Assembly: GCA_001804805.1 (NCBI GenBank)
Contig: MHBH01000028.1
Span: 1-64,000 of the forward strand
DNA: 64,000 nucleotides
Direction of reading: 5' to 3'
Source: Lentisphaerae bacterium GWF2_49_21
GTDB taxonomy: Bacteria > Verrucomicrobiota > Lentisphaeria > Victivallales > GWF2-50-93
Under the pieces are notes generated by a model. The model searched no databases and had not been told where the DNA came from. It saw nothing but the letters and a program-made list of their open reading frames with translations. Of this stretch, positions 36,001 through 45,021 are shown in pieces; the stretch's first letter is position 1; each line of letters opens with the position of its first letter. Both the position numbers and the translations under genes were made by a program.

Positions 36001-37101
36001 CTGTGTCAGGCCGCGCACCTTGAATGTTCCCGGTTCAATAAGTTTACCAAAATCATTGAGGCAGTCCCAGTTCACCTCTACAGTCTGCATGCCGTCCTTG
36101 TCCGCACCTTTCACAGCATAATCGGCGGGATCGCGGTCTGCCGCAAGAGTACGGATGCGTTTCCCTTCCTTGTCCTCGATCACAAGCGTGAAACGAGAGA
36201 CATCCTTTGGAATGTTGGCGCGAACAGGAACTGTTCCTGCGATCTTGTCAGTTTCGACGACATATTCGCGCAGAGGGATATTTCCCTTTTCGGATAGCGT
36301 GATGTTACCCCATGAATTTACGGCCGACCAGTAGAATTCACGCGATGTCTTTCCCGGCTGCATGTTGTCGGCATAACGGTGTACCGGCCATGTGCGCCCG
36401 GTCTGATCGCCCCAGAGGAATTCACAGCCCATGCGCAGGACGTTGCCAGCCTTTATTTCCGGAACTGTACGGTACAATAAATTCCATGGTATGCGTATCT
36501 CCTGCGAAAAACCTTTACCGTCGGCGTCCATCCTGTATGCCATCTGCGCGCCTTCACCGAGTTCGGCTGAACCTTCAGGGCTTACAAGCATCTTTACGTC
36601 GACGCCGTTCCTCTCGCTCTTGTCGTCCTTCCAATATGCGAAATGCATGACAGACTGTTTCTTGGTCGAGAACTGCCAGACAGTGATCCAAAGGTTGCGG
36701 TCGGAGTGGATGCGCATCTGCCAGGAGTCGGCCTTCCATCCTTCGTCGGGATTTATCGCAGGATCGATGGTGCTGTTCATCGGCATCGGATCCTTCCATT
36801 TCGCTGCAAGATAGAGGTAGTCCTTGTCCCACATCGCAGCAGCCTCGACGGAGTAGCGGCTGCGCATGCTGTACTCGGCGAACACGCTGATGCGTCCCGA
36901 CCAGTCCCATTCAGAAAGATCGCCGTCGACCGTAATCTTTCCCGCCTGCCCTGAGCCCGTCGAATGGGGCGCAGGCACGGCGATCATCCCTTCGTTCTGG
37001 CTTTGTTTGCCGATGGTGTTCTCTCCTGCGCATGCTGCGAAGTTCGCAGCGAAGATGCCGGCGGTCATGGCGATCAACAAGACTCTCATGCAGTTCTTCA
37101 T
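33082..37101 (-). CDS. Very large secreted CBM9-like/beta-propeller/CBM9-like protein
   Basis: A 1339-residue exported protein with signal MKNCMRVLLIAMTAGIFAAN, possibly a lipoprotein (FAAC). Order: CBM9-like domain (~50-280; GDLSEWDWSGRISVFAEYSM, MDADGKGFSQEIRIPWNLL); FlgD-like Ig domain (~290-385); NHL/PQQ-like propeller (~385-1080; GISAQGGKLAIALDSGKIFI, ISGLAVDNEGNILIADVGPD); second CBM9-like domain (~1120-1339; NLDGALKDWNDIPAIDVT). No catalytic residues could be identified, so binding or scaffolding is likely. Two HSTGSGQ/PSTGSGQ segments (DNA at ~35090-35112 and ~36947-36967) look repeat-encoded. GGAGG precedes the start. Domains are shared with the 40.7 and 57 kb proteins. Confidence 0.8.
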   Translation of the reverse strand: MKNCMRVLLIAMTAGIFAANFAACAGENTIGKQSQNEGMIAVPAPHSTGSGQAGKITVDGDLSEWDWSGRISVFAEYSMRSRYSVEAAAMWDKDYLYLAAKWKDPMPMNSTIDPAINPDEGWKADSWQMRIHSDRNLWITVWQFSTKKQSVMHFAYWKDDKSERNGVDVKMLVSPEGSAELGEGAQMAYRMDADGKGFSQEIRIPWNLLYRTVPEIKAGNVLRMGCEFLWGDQTGRTWPVHRYADNMQPGKTSREFYWSAVNSWGNITLSEKGNIPLREYVVETDKIAGTVPVRANIPKDVSRFTLVIEDKEGKRIRTLAADRDPADYAVKGADKDGMQTVEVNWDCLNDFGKLIEPGTFKVRGLTQKGISAEYEMCFYNPGTPPWDTKDGRGAWGSDHSAPVGVAAGGDWTMVSFEVPEGGSGVIGIDPAGQKKWGDRRGTRKLAGDDKYVYAYVTHWYTKETICRYDLKTGKTAAFVKDGKERTYDLTLKEILGEENPGKLTGISAQGGKLAIALDSGKIFILDAASAAVLKKFDAANPGDLAFSRDGKLYGIVDGKICAIDTASGATAPIATAGIGKISGLAVDNEGNILIADVGPDSQVKAFSPDGKAVYTCGNKGGRAIRGPFDEQAMLRMSSIAVDAKGQIWVVESWNYPRRVSVWRHPSTGSGQEDGKLIRDYLGNTGYAGTGCFLHDQDPTLGYCGPLEFKLDKQTGTWKLKQILWVPDGEKGECFTVSTGSHVGPQRFTANIAGKDREYLYLHDSGNESVGHVLFMETEKGWQPVSAICLAGQALGDLSHGGQVVKQPAGELSGLNAFDTIIWNDGNGDGKIQRSECEVLPAVKPGDEKKRGQEAFRLSNGWGGRIDTKILTIYIDGLTAIKPVEIKADGAPVYASKAFVKLPIVENGDLVPVPEENRLLCLSFKGYAGPTSGMLGIDLAKNKIEWSYPNPYPGVHGSHNATMPKPGLVIGPLKICGVANAGEQAGNVFLMRGNLGQDFIFTTDGLYVGAIFQDGRLPCDTLPDKESMLKGMPLDNFTEGGEPFNGWFGKQSDGKIRLTTGWPRQAAMILQINGLDSIRRFAGTEISVDMQTIVKADQENIARTAKKDEAKTYVIKPMPKAPNLDGALKDWNDIPAIDVTREGLPDRAKVKMAYDANNLYISYEVNDSTPWKNEGKDIARLFKTGDSVDLQLDVRAGAKKHAQPEAGDIRVVFAQLSGKPIAVLMAPVDKKAPAEAKKSYTSPVGTKVFDRVEAIADANVKVKAEGNRYVVEAALPLKAIGLEPKPGMKIRGDVGFISSDANGMINTARTYWSNKHTNLVNDEPQESWLFPDTWSEISFE
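35090..35112. repeat. Short dispersed repeat inside the 1339-aa gene (1)
   Basis: GCCCTGAGCCTGTCGAAGGG, encoding PSTGSGQ on the minus strand, lies in a loop of the propeller region. A near copy is at 36948. Confidence 0.7.
36947..36968. repeat. Short dispersed repeat inside the 1339-aa gene (2)
   Basis: GCCCTGAGCCCGTCGAATGG encodes HSTGSGQ on the minus strand, in the linker just before the first CBM9-like domain. Confidence 0.7.
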
Positions 37102-37161
37102 TTGACTATTTCCTCCATTGATATTTTTAAAAACATGAAAAATGTCGGGCTAAAGCCCAAC

Positions 37162-38331
37162 TTACTTATTTTTGTCGTCTGAACTTGAAATCACCTTCGC
37201 GGCGATCTCGGCCATTTTCTTGTAACCGCTGTCGCTCGGATGAATCCAGTCGCTCTGGTATTCCTTCTTCATCCTGGTCGGCGCAGCCGGATCGAAGAGG
37301 GCCATGTCAAAGTCGATCACCTTGTCGGCTCCGCTTGAGGAACGTATCCAGTTGTTGATCTCCTGGCGCAGCTTTTCAAGCTCAGGTTTTTCATCGAACT
37401 TCTTGTAGCCGCCGGCTGGAAGAATGGTTCCGACATAGACCTTCAGATTCTGCTTCTTCAAACCCTCGACAACGGGTTTCAGCTTTGCCGTATAGTCCTT
37501 GAGCTCCTTGACTGAACCTGAAATGATGTCATTTATCCCCATGAGGAAGACAACGGTGTCAACGCCTTTCAAAGACTGTATGATGCCTGGGGCTCCGCCA
37601 GCCCACTTGATCAGGTCGCCGTTGACCCCGAGATTGAGGACAGGACGATCAAGAAGCTTGGAAAGCTGGTCGGGATAACGCTGACAGCTGTTGGGAGTTG
37701 AGCCAAATCCATGTGTTATCGAATCGCCATAGCATACGATTACAGGGCGTTTGTCTGCCGTGAAAACATCAATCCTCGTTAAAATGCCGATCCTGGATTT
37801 GAGCTCCCCGGAAAATTTCTCCTTGTCATCGTTGCCTTTTGTATCGCATGTCCCGAAGTCGACATCATAGGCATAGGGCATTTTTTCGGAAAGATATGAG
37901 TCCTGTACGTACCAGGTCCCTTTCTTGATTGGAACTTCCACAGGATCTGACCAAATTTTTGTTCCTGTAGTGAAAGATACGGTCGGCTCATCATTGAAAA
38001 GAATCTGATATCGGGGACCTGTCACCTTGCCATAGTCGTCGGCTCCGCGGACGAGGAACATGCGTTCGAGCTTGACATCCGTGTCGTGGCATCCGGTTAC
38101 CTCGACCTTGACACTTGTCCCGTCGAATGGCATCGGAGTCCTGGAACGTATGACAGATCCGGGGCCCTTGAGCCATTTGTCCTGGAAGGCGCCGCAGAAT
38201 CCGCGCTTCACGAATGCAGTCTTCCATTGTCCTTCTGCAGGTTCTTCGGCAGACACTGCACAGATGCCCGAAAGCGATACCGCAGCAAGTAATAATAATT
38301 TACGAATCGAATGGCTGTTATGTTTTTTCAA
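37162..38331 (-). CDS. Secreted two-domain SGNH hydrolase (acetylesterase-like)
   Basis: A signal peptide (SIRKLLLLAAVSLSGICAVS, then AEE) is followed by a beta domain (~30-190) and an SGNH esterase domain: VIVCYGDSITHGFGS (block I), NLGVNGD (block II), FLMGINDIISGS (block III) and SDWIHPSDSGYKKMAEIAAK (block V with D and H). Such two-domain enzymes deacylate polysaccharides. I place the start at the TTG at 38331, with AGGA 6 nt upstream. The longer ATG at 38409 would add 26 residues translated from the CTCGGGCTTTCCAGCCCGAG palindrome and delay the signal peptide. The gene is between the 1339-aa protein and GH35. Confidence 0.85.
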   Translation of the reverse strand: MKKHNSHSIRKLLLLAAVSLSGICAVSAEEPAEGQWKTAFVKRGFCGAFQDKWLKGPGSVIRSRTPMPFDGTSVKVEVTGCHDTDVKLERMFLVRGADDYGKVTGPRYQILFNDEPTVSFTTGTKIWSDPVEVPIKKGTWYVQDSYLSEKMPYAYDVDFGTCDTKGNDDKEKFSGELKSRIGILTRIDVFTADKRPVIVCYGDSITHGFGSTPNSCQRYPDQLSKLLDRPVLNLGVNGDLIKWAGGAPGIIQSLKGVDTVVFLMGINDIISGSVKELKDYTAKLKPVVEGLKKQNLKVYVGTILPAGGYKKFDEKPELEKLRQEINNWIRSSSGADKVIDFDMALFDPAAPTRMKKEYQSDWIHPSDSGYKKMAEIAAKVISSSDDKNK

Positions 38332-38365
38332 TATAATCCTCAGTATGTCGGGTTTTGCTTTTAAG

Positions 38366-38424
38366 TAACTCGGGCTTTCCAGCCCGAGATTTAAATTATT
38401 CTCGGACAAGAATGTCCGAGTTAC
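38366..38424. repeat. Paired hairpin repeat
   Basis: AACTCGGGCTTTCCAGCCCG is followed by CTCGGACAAGAATGTCCGAG, with GTAACT/AGTTAC ends: two hairpins in a row between GH35 and the SGNH gene. A related GTCGGGCTAAAGCCCAAC hairpin is at ~37143-37161. Confidence 0.7.
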
Positions 38425-38434
38425 TTTATAAAAT

Positions 38435-40555
38435 TCAAACCTTCATCATCTCAATCCGTACTTTTCCGGGATTGCACTCTCGTTCCTCGAAAATAAGAAG
38501 CTCGTTCACTTCGTGTAGCCAGGCCTTTGGAACGTGGTAATACCTCTGGGTCGGCTCTCCTGAAGGACCGAGGGACAGGCCTTCACGTTTCATGTCCTGC
38601 CAGGCCTCGTCGGCTCCGTAACCGTTTGCTTCAATAAGCCAGTACCGACCGAGTGCATGTCCATTGATGAAGAGCATCCCTTTGCCCAATCCTTCTGCAT
38701 CGAGACGGAAATCAGCCTTCGATCCCAGGATCTGTTTTGTAATTGATACCTTTGCCCGATACCAGGCGCAGGGTTCATTCCGAACTTGCGACGCCTTGCG
38801 CCATTTCACTGATTCCTTAAATACCGTAAGATTCAATTTTTCTCCTGCAAGAAAAGGTCTCATCTCCCATTTTCCGACAGGACGTCCGTCGCAGACAACT
38901 TTTCCCCATATGCCCTTGCACTCGGTATTCATCGAAGCACCAAGCATCCAGTCGCCCTTGACCATGCCGATCGCAGAAGACAGGATGTCGAGGCGGTGAT
39001 GTCCTTTAGTTGAACGGAACGTGAACGACTGTGAATATTTCCCTTCCGACGACTCAAGCATGTTCACTTTTTCTCCAGCGGATTTACTAGCTTTTGAAAT
39101 AGACGTCGGGCCGCGGTTCTCAAGGAAGGGAGCTTGCGAATATCCCGCCGGCCTGCCGTCGATAAAGACAGACATCACATCTGCGCAATGAGTAAGTTCC
39201 AGGACGTGTTCGCCAGTCCTTTCCAGTTTTATTTCAGAGCTGTACCAGCAGTAGTCGCTCTTGTCATGGGTGAGGGAAAGCTGTTCGAGCGGTCCCGGAG
39301 ACGAGATTGCATCGTCCATCCTTTCACATGGGCGAGGTTCGGCCCAGGACTGCCAGTCCGAAGGAGCTGGGAGGGATTTCCATTTTGAAGGACGATGAGA
39401 AGAGAGGATCACTGAATAATAATCTTCCGTATCAAAGAGAACAGAGCCTTTCTCATCTTTTACGGTTGCCTGGAAAGGCGATTTGCGGCAAGTAATGGTA
39501 ATTGACCTGTCGGCTTTGCTCCATGTTGAAGTGATGTCTCCTTCGGCATAACTGCGGACTTCGCAATTTCCGTCGAGGATGATTCCGGCGTTTTCTACTA
39601 GCACACGATGCAGCCGGGCAAGATAACGGCCTTTGAGGGCAGGGGAGCCATGTTCGTCGAGGAGTGCATCGAAGTCATAGCTGGTGGTCTGCAGGTACAT
39701 GCTTGTCCGTCCGAAATTCGTACCGCCATGGAACATGTAGTAGTTGAATCCCGATCCGCCGTTGGCGATGAATGACAGGATATGGCTGGCTATGTTGCGG
39801 GGATCACGGTAATGCCGCTGGAATCCCCATGTGTCGTACCATGAAGGCCAGAGTTCGGTCCAGATTATAGGCATCCCCGGATGCGCCTTGCGGAACTGCT
39901 GCATCCTTTCCTCTGAAATGGAAAATCCGTTTACCGTTTCAATCGCCCCTTCGGCTCCGCCTTCGCACATTATTATCGGGACATCGACCCCGAGTTTTTT
40001 TGCCAGCTCACCCATCCATGCGATGTAGCGCTGTCCGTCATCGCCATATCGTTTTGCGACATTCGCATATTCGTTTTCGACTTGGACGAGAATGATGGTG
40101 CTTCCATTGCCGGCGAGGTATGGACGGAACTCGGAGACAAGATGTGAAAAATATTTTTCAACCCGGCGCATATACGGCTCATTCCATGTGCGGATTTCGA
40201 TGCCAGGCTCATCGCGGAGATAAGGCGGATATCCGCCATAGTTCCATTCGGCGCAGCAATATGGGCCGGCGCGCAGGATCACGTCAAGATCCCTTTCCGC
40301 GCAGAGGGAAAGGAAATGTCCGAGGTCGCGGTCTCCGGAGAAGTCATAGACGTCCCGTTCCGGCTCATGCCAGTTCCAGAAGACGTAGGATGCAATGCAG
40401 TTCAGCCCGAGATCCTTTGCATTGTCAAGAAGGACAGGCCACAATTCCCTCGGCGATCGTGCATAATGTATTTCCCCGCTGACGAGCAGTTTCCGCTGCC
40501 CGTCGACTTTAAACGCGCGTTCGTCAAAAGTAATATTTCTCGATCTTGATGGCAT
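38435..40555 (-). CDS. GH35 beta-galactosidase
   Basis: This is a retaining beta-galactosidase of family GH35, 706 residues, without a signal peptide, so probably cytoplasmic. The barrel carries SGEIHYARSPRELWPVLLDN and RAGPYCCAEWNYGGYPPYL. ILVQVENEYANV has the acid/base Glu (E162), and PIIWTELWPSWYDTWG has the nucleophile (E234). NYYMFHGGTNFGRT is another family signature. The C-terminal jelly-roll domains end with LFINGHALGRYWLIEANG. AAAGGATCTC precedes the ATG at 40555. It sits between two SGNH/CBM9-type secreted-protein genes and suggests that galactose-containing oligosaccharides are processed. Heptamer repeats flank its start. Confidence 0.93.
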   Translation of the reverse strand: MPSRSRNITFDERAFKVDGQRKLLVSGEIHYARSPRELWPVLLDNAKDLGLNCIASYVFWNWHEPERDVYDFSGDRDLGHFLSLCAERDLDVILRAGPYCCAEWNYGGYPPYLRDEPGIEIRTWNEPYMRRVEKYFSHLVSEFRPYLAGNGSTIILVQVENEYANVAKRYGDDGQRYIAWMGELAKKLGVDVPIIMCEGGAEGAIETVNGFSISEERMQQFRKAHPGMPIIWTELWPSWYDTWGFQRHYRDPRNIASHILSFIANGGSGFNYYMFHGGTNFGRTSMYLQTTSYDFDALLDEHGSPALKGRYLARLHRVLVENAGIILDGNCEVRSYAEGDITSTWSKADRSITITCRKSPFQATVKDEKGSVLFDTEDYYSVILSSHRPSKWKSLPAPSDWQSWAEPRPCERMDDAISSPGPLEQLSLTHDKSDYCWYSSEIKLERTGEHVLELTHCADVMSVFIDGRPAGYSQAPFLENRGPTSISKASKSAGEKVNMLESSEGKYSQSFTFRSTKGHHRLDILSSAIGMVKGDWMLGASMNTECKGIWGKVVCDGRPVGKWEMRPFLAGEKLNLTVFKESVKWRKASQVRNEPCAWYRAKVSITKQILGSKADFRLDAEGLGKGMLFINGHALGRYWLIEANGYGADEAWQDMKREGLSLGPSGEPTQRYYHVPKAWLHEVNELLIFEERECNPGKVRIEMMKV

Positions 40556-40571
40556 GAGATCCTTTCAAGAT

Positions 40572-40697
40572 ATCAACGTCGAACACTCAACATCGAACAT
40601 CCTCCGTAGCCAAGGCTATGGAGGACAGGTCCAGCTTCAGATGAATTTCAATTTTAATTCGAAGTTCGAAGTTCAAAGTTGGATGTTGGACGTTCAT
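40572..40697. repeat. Two heptamer-period arrays in opposite orientation
   Basis: CAACGTC GAACACT CAACATC GAACATC (40575-40602), and GAAGTTC GAAGTTC AAAGTTG GATGTTG GACGTTC (40660-40694) face each other as inverted arrays about 60 bp apart, with CCGTAGCCAAGGCTATGGAG between them. Confidence 0.75.
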
Positions 40698-43600
40698 TTA
40701 GTTTTAAACTCCCACTCGCCCCAGAGATTCGGGCTTAGCATGGCCTCACTCGGGATATCCGCGGTTATTCCAGTGGCCTTGTTGGACCAATATACCCGCT
40801 GGAGAGTCTGGAATCCGTCGCCGCGCAGCACCCCGATATCAGCCTTGAGTCGCTTCATTCCAACAGGATTCAAACCAAGAACTTTGAGTGGGATGGAAAC
40901 TTCGAAGTCTCCTTCAACTCCCGCCAGCTGCACCTGGTCGCTCACATCCTCGACCTTGTCGATATAAGTCGTGCGCCATGGCGAAGAGAACGGTACACGG
41001 TCCTTTTCAGCAGTGCCGGGCACGACAGCGCGATACAATACTGCAACCGGCTTGTCCTTTACCTTTGCGACCAGAAGACGCAGGTCTCCGGCAACCGGAT
41101 CAGTTCTTTTAGGATTGGCAGAGGGATTGGTTGCGATCATCAGATCAAGAGCGCCGCCTGTCTTGAATATCAGATTTATCTTCTCGCCTGAATTCCGCAG
41201 TATATCCTTGTCGGCTGTACGGTATGCCAGATAGAGCCTGTCTCCCGAGATCATTGCCGCCGCCTGTACATCGTAGGGCTTGCTGTTGCTGTTGAAGTTT
41301 GCGGCCGTCCCGCGCTTGTCGACGGACGCCCAGTCGCTGTCCTTCCATTCATCAAGCTTGCCATCTACAACCGGAGCAGTCTTCGGGATTGCAACAAGCA
41401 GGTTCTTTCTGCCCTGTGCGGCCTGCCGCGCGATTTCCTGTACGGCAAAATATTCCTGCGCCTTCTTGAGATCGGCCTCGGTCACCTTGACTTCGGAATC
41501 TGGAAGACGCTGTATGGTCTCCAGTCCGTCGACTCGGACAAGGCTTGTCCGTCCGCCGTCGACGATATAGACTTTGCCATCCTTGGTCTGCGTGATGGAA
41601 GGCCAGAAATTTTCGTCGTGCGGAGATACGTCGTTCAATTTCATTCCACGCTGTGCAACAGGCATCGACCAGGATGTCCCCACCCTTACATCCTTGAACA
41701 GGGAGGCGACGAACAATCCGTCGACGGACATGAGGTACATCGGCCCCATGTTGCCGTTCACGCACCATAGAGGGCCGGCATCGCTGTTCAACGGCTTGAT
41801 CAAATCACCGAGTAGACGGGTAGTGCCGATTAGCATTCCCGGCCTGTCGGGAACCTGCGCCTCATGGGACGGATGCAGACCAGGCCAGGGATCCGGATAT
41901 GACCACTTGGCTTCGCCCTTATAGACGCCCGCAACTGATAATTGCGAGTATGGTTTAGGTACTGCGGTCAGAACTGTCCATCCGTCCGGACTTGCAATTG
42001 CCTGATCTCCGCCTGAACTTGCCGGTCCCTGGACATCGGTCGCCAGGACTTCTCCCGCATCGAAATCATAGAGTGGTGTGCCACCAGGAGAGAATTTCGC
42101 AGCCTTGAAAAGAGTTGTCTTGCCGTCAATCCTCGACACCAGCGCAGAGAGGTCGGGCATTATCGTGACACCGCCCGGGGAAGCCTTTTTAATCTTTACT
42201 TCCTCTGGCTGTGGCTGGCCGTCGTCGTTCTTGTCCGTCCATATGCAGAATGACTGGTTCTTCCAGTAGTCGCCCTTGAGATCAAGCCCTTCGGGCAGGA
42301 TTTTCTTGAACGGTTCGCTCTTCAGCAGTCCCCAGTCGTTTGCACGCCCGACGGCCGCAGTCATTTTCGCAAGACCGTCCTTTTCGATCCATACCATGAC
42401 AATTCCGGCGCCATTCGTCGGATTGCTGTCATGGCAGTTGGTGAAGTATTTTTTTCCGTTGGCATATACCGGATGCTGCGGTGCACCGCCACAGCCATAT
42501 CCGTCAGGCAGCAGGCTTGTTCCGGCTTCAGGCCGCCAGTACACTTTCGTCAGCTTGTTTGTTCCCTTATCCCAGTCCAGCTTGAACTCCATCCCTTTAT
42601 AATAGAAGAGAGTCTTGTCCTGGGGATCGAGCATCCCGCCGCCGCCGTATTCGGCCGGTCCGTAGAACGCATTTACAAAGACTCCGTCAAACTGCCATAC
42701 GCTGACGCGTTTGGGGTATTCGTCCTGTTCGGTGACCCATAGACGGCCCTTGTTGTCGATGGTGAGTCCTGCAGGATTGTTCATGTGCATCGGATCATAC
42801 GGACCCGCTTTTGGAAGTCCGGCTTTTCCAATGCTGCGCATCTGCTTGCCTGCAGCAGTGAAAATTTTAATCTGATGGCTGGTTCCCCTGTCGGAGATGA
42901 ACATGGTGTCAGCATCGTCTACGGTCAGCTGCACAGGCTGATCCAATCCTTTGGCAACTAGGATTTCAGGTTTCGCCATTTCCTTCGGCGGAGGATTGTT
43001 CATCGCATAGCGAAGGACTTTCTTCTCGGAAATCACAAGGAGATTGCCCTTTGTGTCAAAGGTAATTCCTAGCGGCTCGGTAATAGCTGCTTCACCGATC
43101 TGCTTGCCGGTTGCGACATCGACGAAGATCAGCTTATTGCTTTTTGACAGACTGCACACAAGCATACCGTCACGCGCGGCCAGTCCTGCCATCTCGTATT
43201 TGTTCCCGTCCTCCTTCTTGCCGATCTTGAAGACGGATTTCTCGCCGTTGCGTGTCATTGCAGTAAGCCTGAGTTCGCCTTCGAAGTTGGAGCCGACGAA
43301 AAGAACTGTGTTCGTGTCGGCTTTTGCGCCTGAATCGAGTGCAAGGAACTGCGCGCCGGTCCAGTGGCCGCCGATCCAGTTGATTCCGCCGACCTTCTTG
43401 CCGTCGAGATCTACCCAGGCAAGCCCGTGCGTGCCTTCTGACACATGGCTTCCAATATATATTAGATCCTTATCGTACTGGTTCCTGTTTGCCGGGACGA
43501 ACAATGTGCAGCATGGAGGAGTGTGGTTGCTGAGCCAGGCTCCGGTGTTGTCCGCGGTGTTCCATGCAGGATTTCCGGCAGTGTAGACTGGGAACTCGTA

Positions 43601-45004
43601 GAACAGATCAATCGACTTGTAGCTGAGTCCTCTGACCTTGTATGTGCCAGGCGCGACAAATACTCCGGGCACATGATACAGTCCATGACGTGCCGCTTCC
43701 GGATCACGGCCGACATCGTCCATTCCATCCCACCAGGCGATATTGTCGCCGGCGGGGAATGGAGTTTCACTCACCAGATTGCGGATGCGTTTTCCGTTGG
43801 CGTCCTCGATGACGATGGTCGCATATCCGGCTTCCTTGAGCTTGAAGTTCACCGGTATCGGGGGATGCACGGTCTCTGTCACAATCTTTTTCGGTAGTGC
43901 GATGGACAGAGGATCTGCTCCGAGCGGACGCAATACGAACATGTCATCAACCCATACGCGGAGTCCTTTCTTTGTGTTTCCAGTGATATGAGGATGGCTT
44001 TCCGGGGCGACTTTTGTCATGCGGATACGGATAGCCTTCGTAGTGACAGTTGTGCCGAAGTCCATCATCTGCACTGGCAGCTGTAGCGGATACCAGCTTT
44101 GAAGATCGCTGAATGCCTTGACAAGTTTCCAGTCTGTATCAACTGCTTCCGCAGGATTCTTGTCTTTCGGGCCTGCAAAGGTCTGTACTTCAGCAGCGCC
44201 GAAACCGCCGAACACTGCCGCAAGACCGGAGATAGTGACGGGTTCCTGCCAGATGAACATCAGCCATGGGGCTTGTTCAGCGACGGGTTTTGGAGGATTT
44301 GTTTCGTTCCAGTTGTCCCATTCGCCCCAGCAGTTGTTCCATTCGTTTGCAATTACACCGACCTTGTTTTCATTCACGGAAGCCATGATCCTGGCCTGCG
44401 GTGCGAGATTCGCAAAACGTCCGGAGAACAGACAGACACCGCCAAGGCTTCCAGCATATGATCGGTCTGTCGCTTTTGGCTCATGGGTGAAGCGGATGGC
44501 GCGGGTCTGCGTGTTCGGAGGGAGGATCCACAGCAGGAATCCTTGTCCTTCCTTGAGGATCTTGTCGCCAGCGATCCGTTCTGCTGGCAGCCACTGCGAA
44601 TCGTCTGCGATGTCGCCGGGATATGCTGCGTCCGGTTTGAGAACGCCTACGCGGCAGTTCCCTGCAGTCATCACCGTGCCAACCTGTATTGCCTTTGTGA
44701 ATCCAATTCGGAGATGGCGGGGGCCAAGTGTCTTTCCATCGGCGAAAGAGGAGACGCCATTCCATTCGGGGCGCGAGTTGCGGGTCCAGATCACTCGGGC
44801 AGGCTCTGCCTCCTTGCCTTCCATAAGCACCTTGTCTTCCTTGCCGTCCAGCCATTGCGTAAACGCAGATCTGTCAAGATCCTCGCGGGTGACAGGCGAA
44901 TCGAACAACGAAGCAGGCTTTGCATCCTGTCCAGGAAGGGAATTGCAGAAGATAAGGGCGGATAATGCTACAGTAATTTTCAAGAAGGCCGGAATCCGTT
45001 TCAT
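40694..45004 (-). CDS. Very large secreted discoidin-like/beta-propeller/CBM9-like protein
   Basis: A 1436-residue exported protein (signal MKRIPAFLKITVALSALIFC...). Residues ~45-370 look like one or two F5/8 type C (discoidin-like) modules (AIRFTHEPKATDRSYAGSLG, NEWNNCWGEWDNWNE, IRIRMTKVAPESHPHITGNT). Next is a FlgD-like Ig domain (~390-480; YATIVIEDANGKRIRNLVSE). An NHL-type propeller (~490-1190; NPAGLTIDNKGRLWVTEQDE) and a C-terminal CBM9-like domain (~1215-1436; APVVDGKLDEWKDSDWASVD) follow. The propeller and CBM9 parts resemble the 33 kb protein. GGGGGAG lies just upstream of the ATG. Its promoter contains the second operator-like dyad. No catalytic site seen; a glycan-binding role is likely. 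Confidence 0.8.
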   Translation of the reverse strand: MKRIPAFLKITVALSALIFCNSLPGQDAKPASLFDSPVTREDLDRSAFTQWLDGKEDKVLMEGKEAEPARVIWTRNSRPEWNGVSSFADGKTLGPRHLRIGFTKAIQVGTVMTAGNCRVGVLKPDAAYPGDIADDSQWLPAERIAGDKILKEGQGFLLWILPPNTQTRAIRFTHEPKATDRSYAGSLGGVCLFSGRFANLAPQARIMASVNENKVGVIANEWNNCWGEWDNWNETNPPKPVAEQAPWLMFIWQEPVTISGLAAVFGGFGAAEVQTFAGPKDKNPAEAVDTDWKLVKAFSDLQSWYPLQLPVQMMDFGTTVTTKAIRIRMTKVAPESHPHITGNTKKGLRVWVDDMFVLRPLGADPLSIALPKKIVTETVHPPIPVNFKLKEAGYATIVIEDANGKRIRNLVSETPFPAGDNIAWWDGMDDVGRDPEAARHGLYHVPGVFVAPGTYKVRGLSYKSIDLFYEFPVYTAGNPAWNTADNTGAWLSNHTPPCCTLFVPANRNQYDKDLIYIGSHVSEGTHGLAWVDLDGKKVGGINWIGGHWTGAQFLALDSGAKADTNTVLFVGSNFEGELRLTAMTRNGEKSVFKIGKKEDGNKYEMAGLAARDGMLVCSLSKSNKLIFVDVATGKQIGEAAITEPLGITFDTKGNLLVISEKKVLRYAMNNPPPKEMAKPEILVAKGLDQPVQLTVDDADTMFISDRGTSHQIKIFTAAGKQMRSIGKAGLPKAGPYDPMHMNNPAGLTIDNKGRLWVTEQDEYPKRVSVWQFDGVFVNAFYGPAEYGGGGMLDPQDKTLFYYKGMEFKLDWDKGTNKLTKVYWRPEAGTSLLPDGYGCGGAPQHPVYANGKKYFTNCHDSNPTNGAGIVMVWIEKDGLAKMTAAVGRANDWGLLKSEPFKKILPEGLDLKGDYWKNQSFCIWTDKNDDGQPQPEEVKIKKASPGGVTIMPDLSALVSRIDGKTTLFKAAKFSPGGTPLYDFDAGEVLATDVQGPASSGGDQAIASPDGWTVLTAVPKPYSQLSVAGVYKGEAKWSYPDPWPGLHPSHEAQVPDRPGMLIGTTRLLGDLIKPLNSDAGPLWCVNGNMGPMYLMSVDGLFVASLFKDVRVGTSWSMPVAQRGMKLNDVSPHDENFWPSITQTKDGKVYIVDGGRTSLVRVDGLETIQRLPDSEVKVTEADLKKAQEYFAVQEIARQAAQGRKNLLVAIPKTAPVVDGKLDEWKDSDWASVDKRGTAANFNSNSKPYDVQAAAMISGDRLYLAYRTADKDILRNSGEKINLIFKTGGALDLMIATNPSANPKRTDPVAGDLRLLVAKVKDKPVAVLYRAVVPGTAEKDRVPFSSPWRTTYIDKVEDVSDQVQLAGVEGDFEVSIPLKVLGLNPVGMKRLKADIGVLRGDGFQTLQRVYWSNKATGITADIPSEAMLSPNLWGEWEFKTK

Positions 45005-45021
45005 GAACGCTCCCCCGATAT

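Noticed and set aside
38332-38409. Upstream start of the SGNH gene at 38409
   Set aside because: It would place 26 residues encoded by a hairpin repeat before the signal peptide; the TTG at 38331 with AGGA upstream fits better.
40554-40967. 137-codon plus-strand ORF
   Set aside because: The first third is repeat-encoded and the rest is antisense to the end of the 1436-aa gene.
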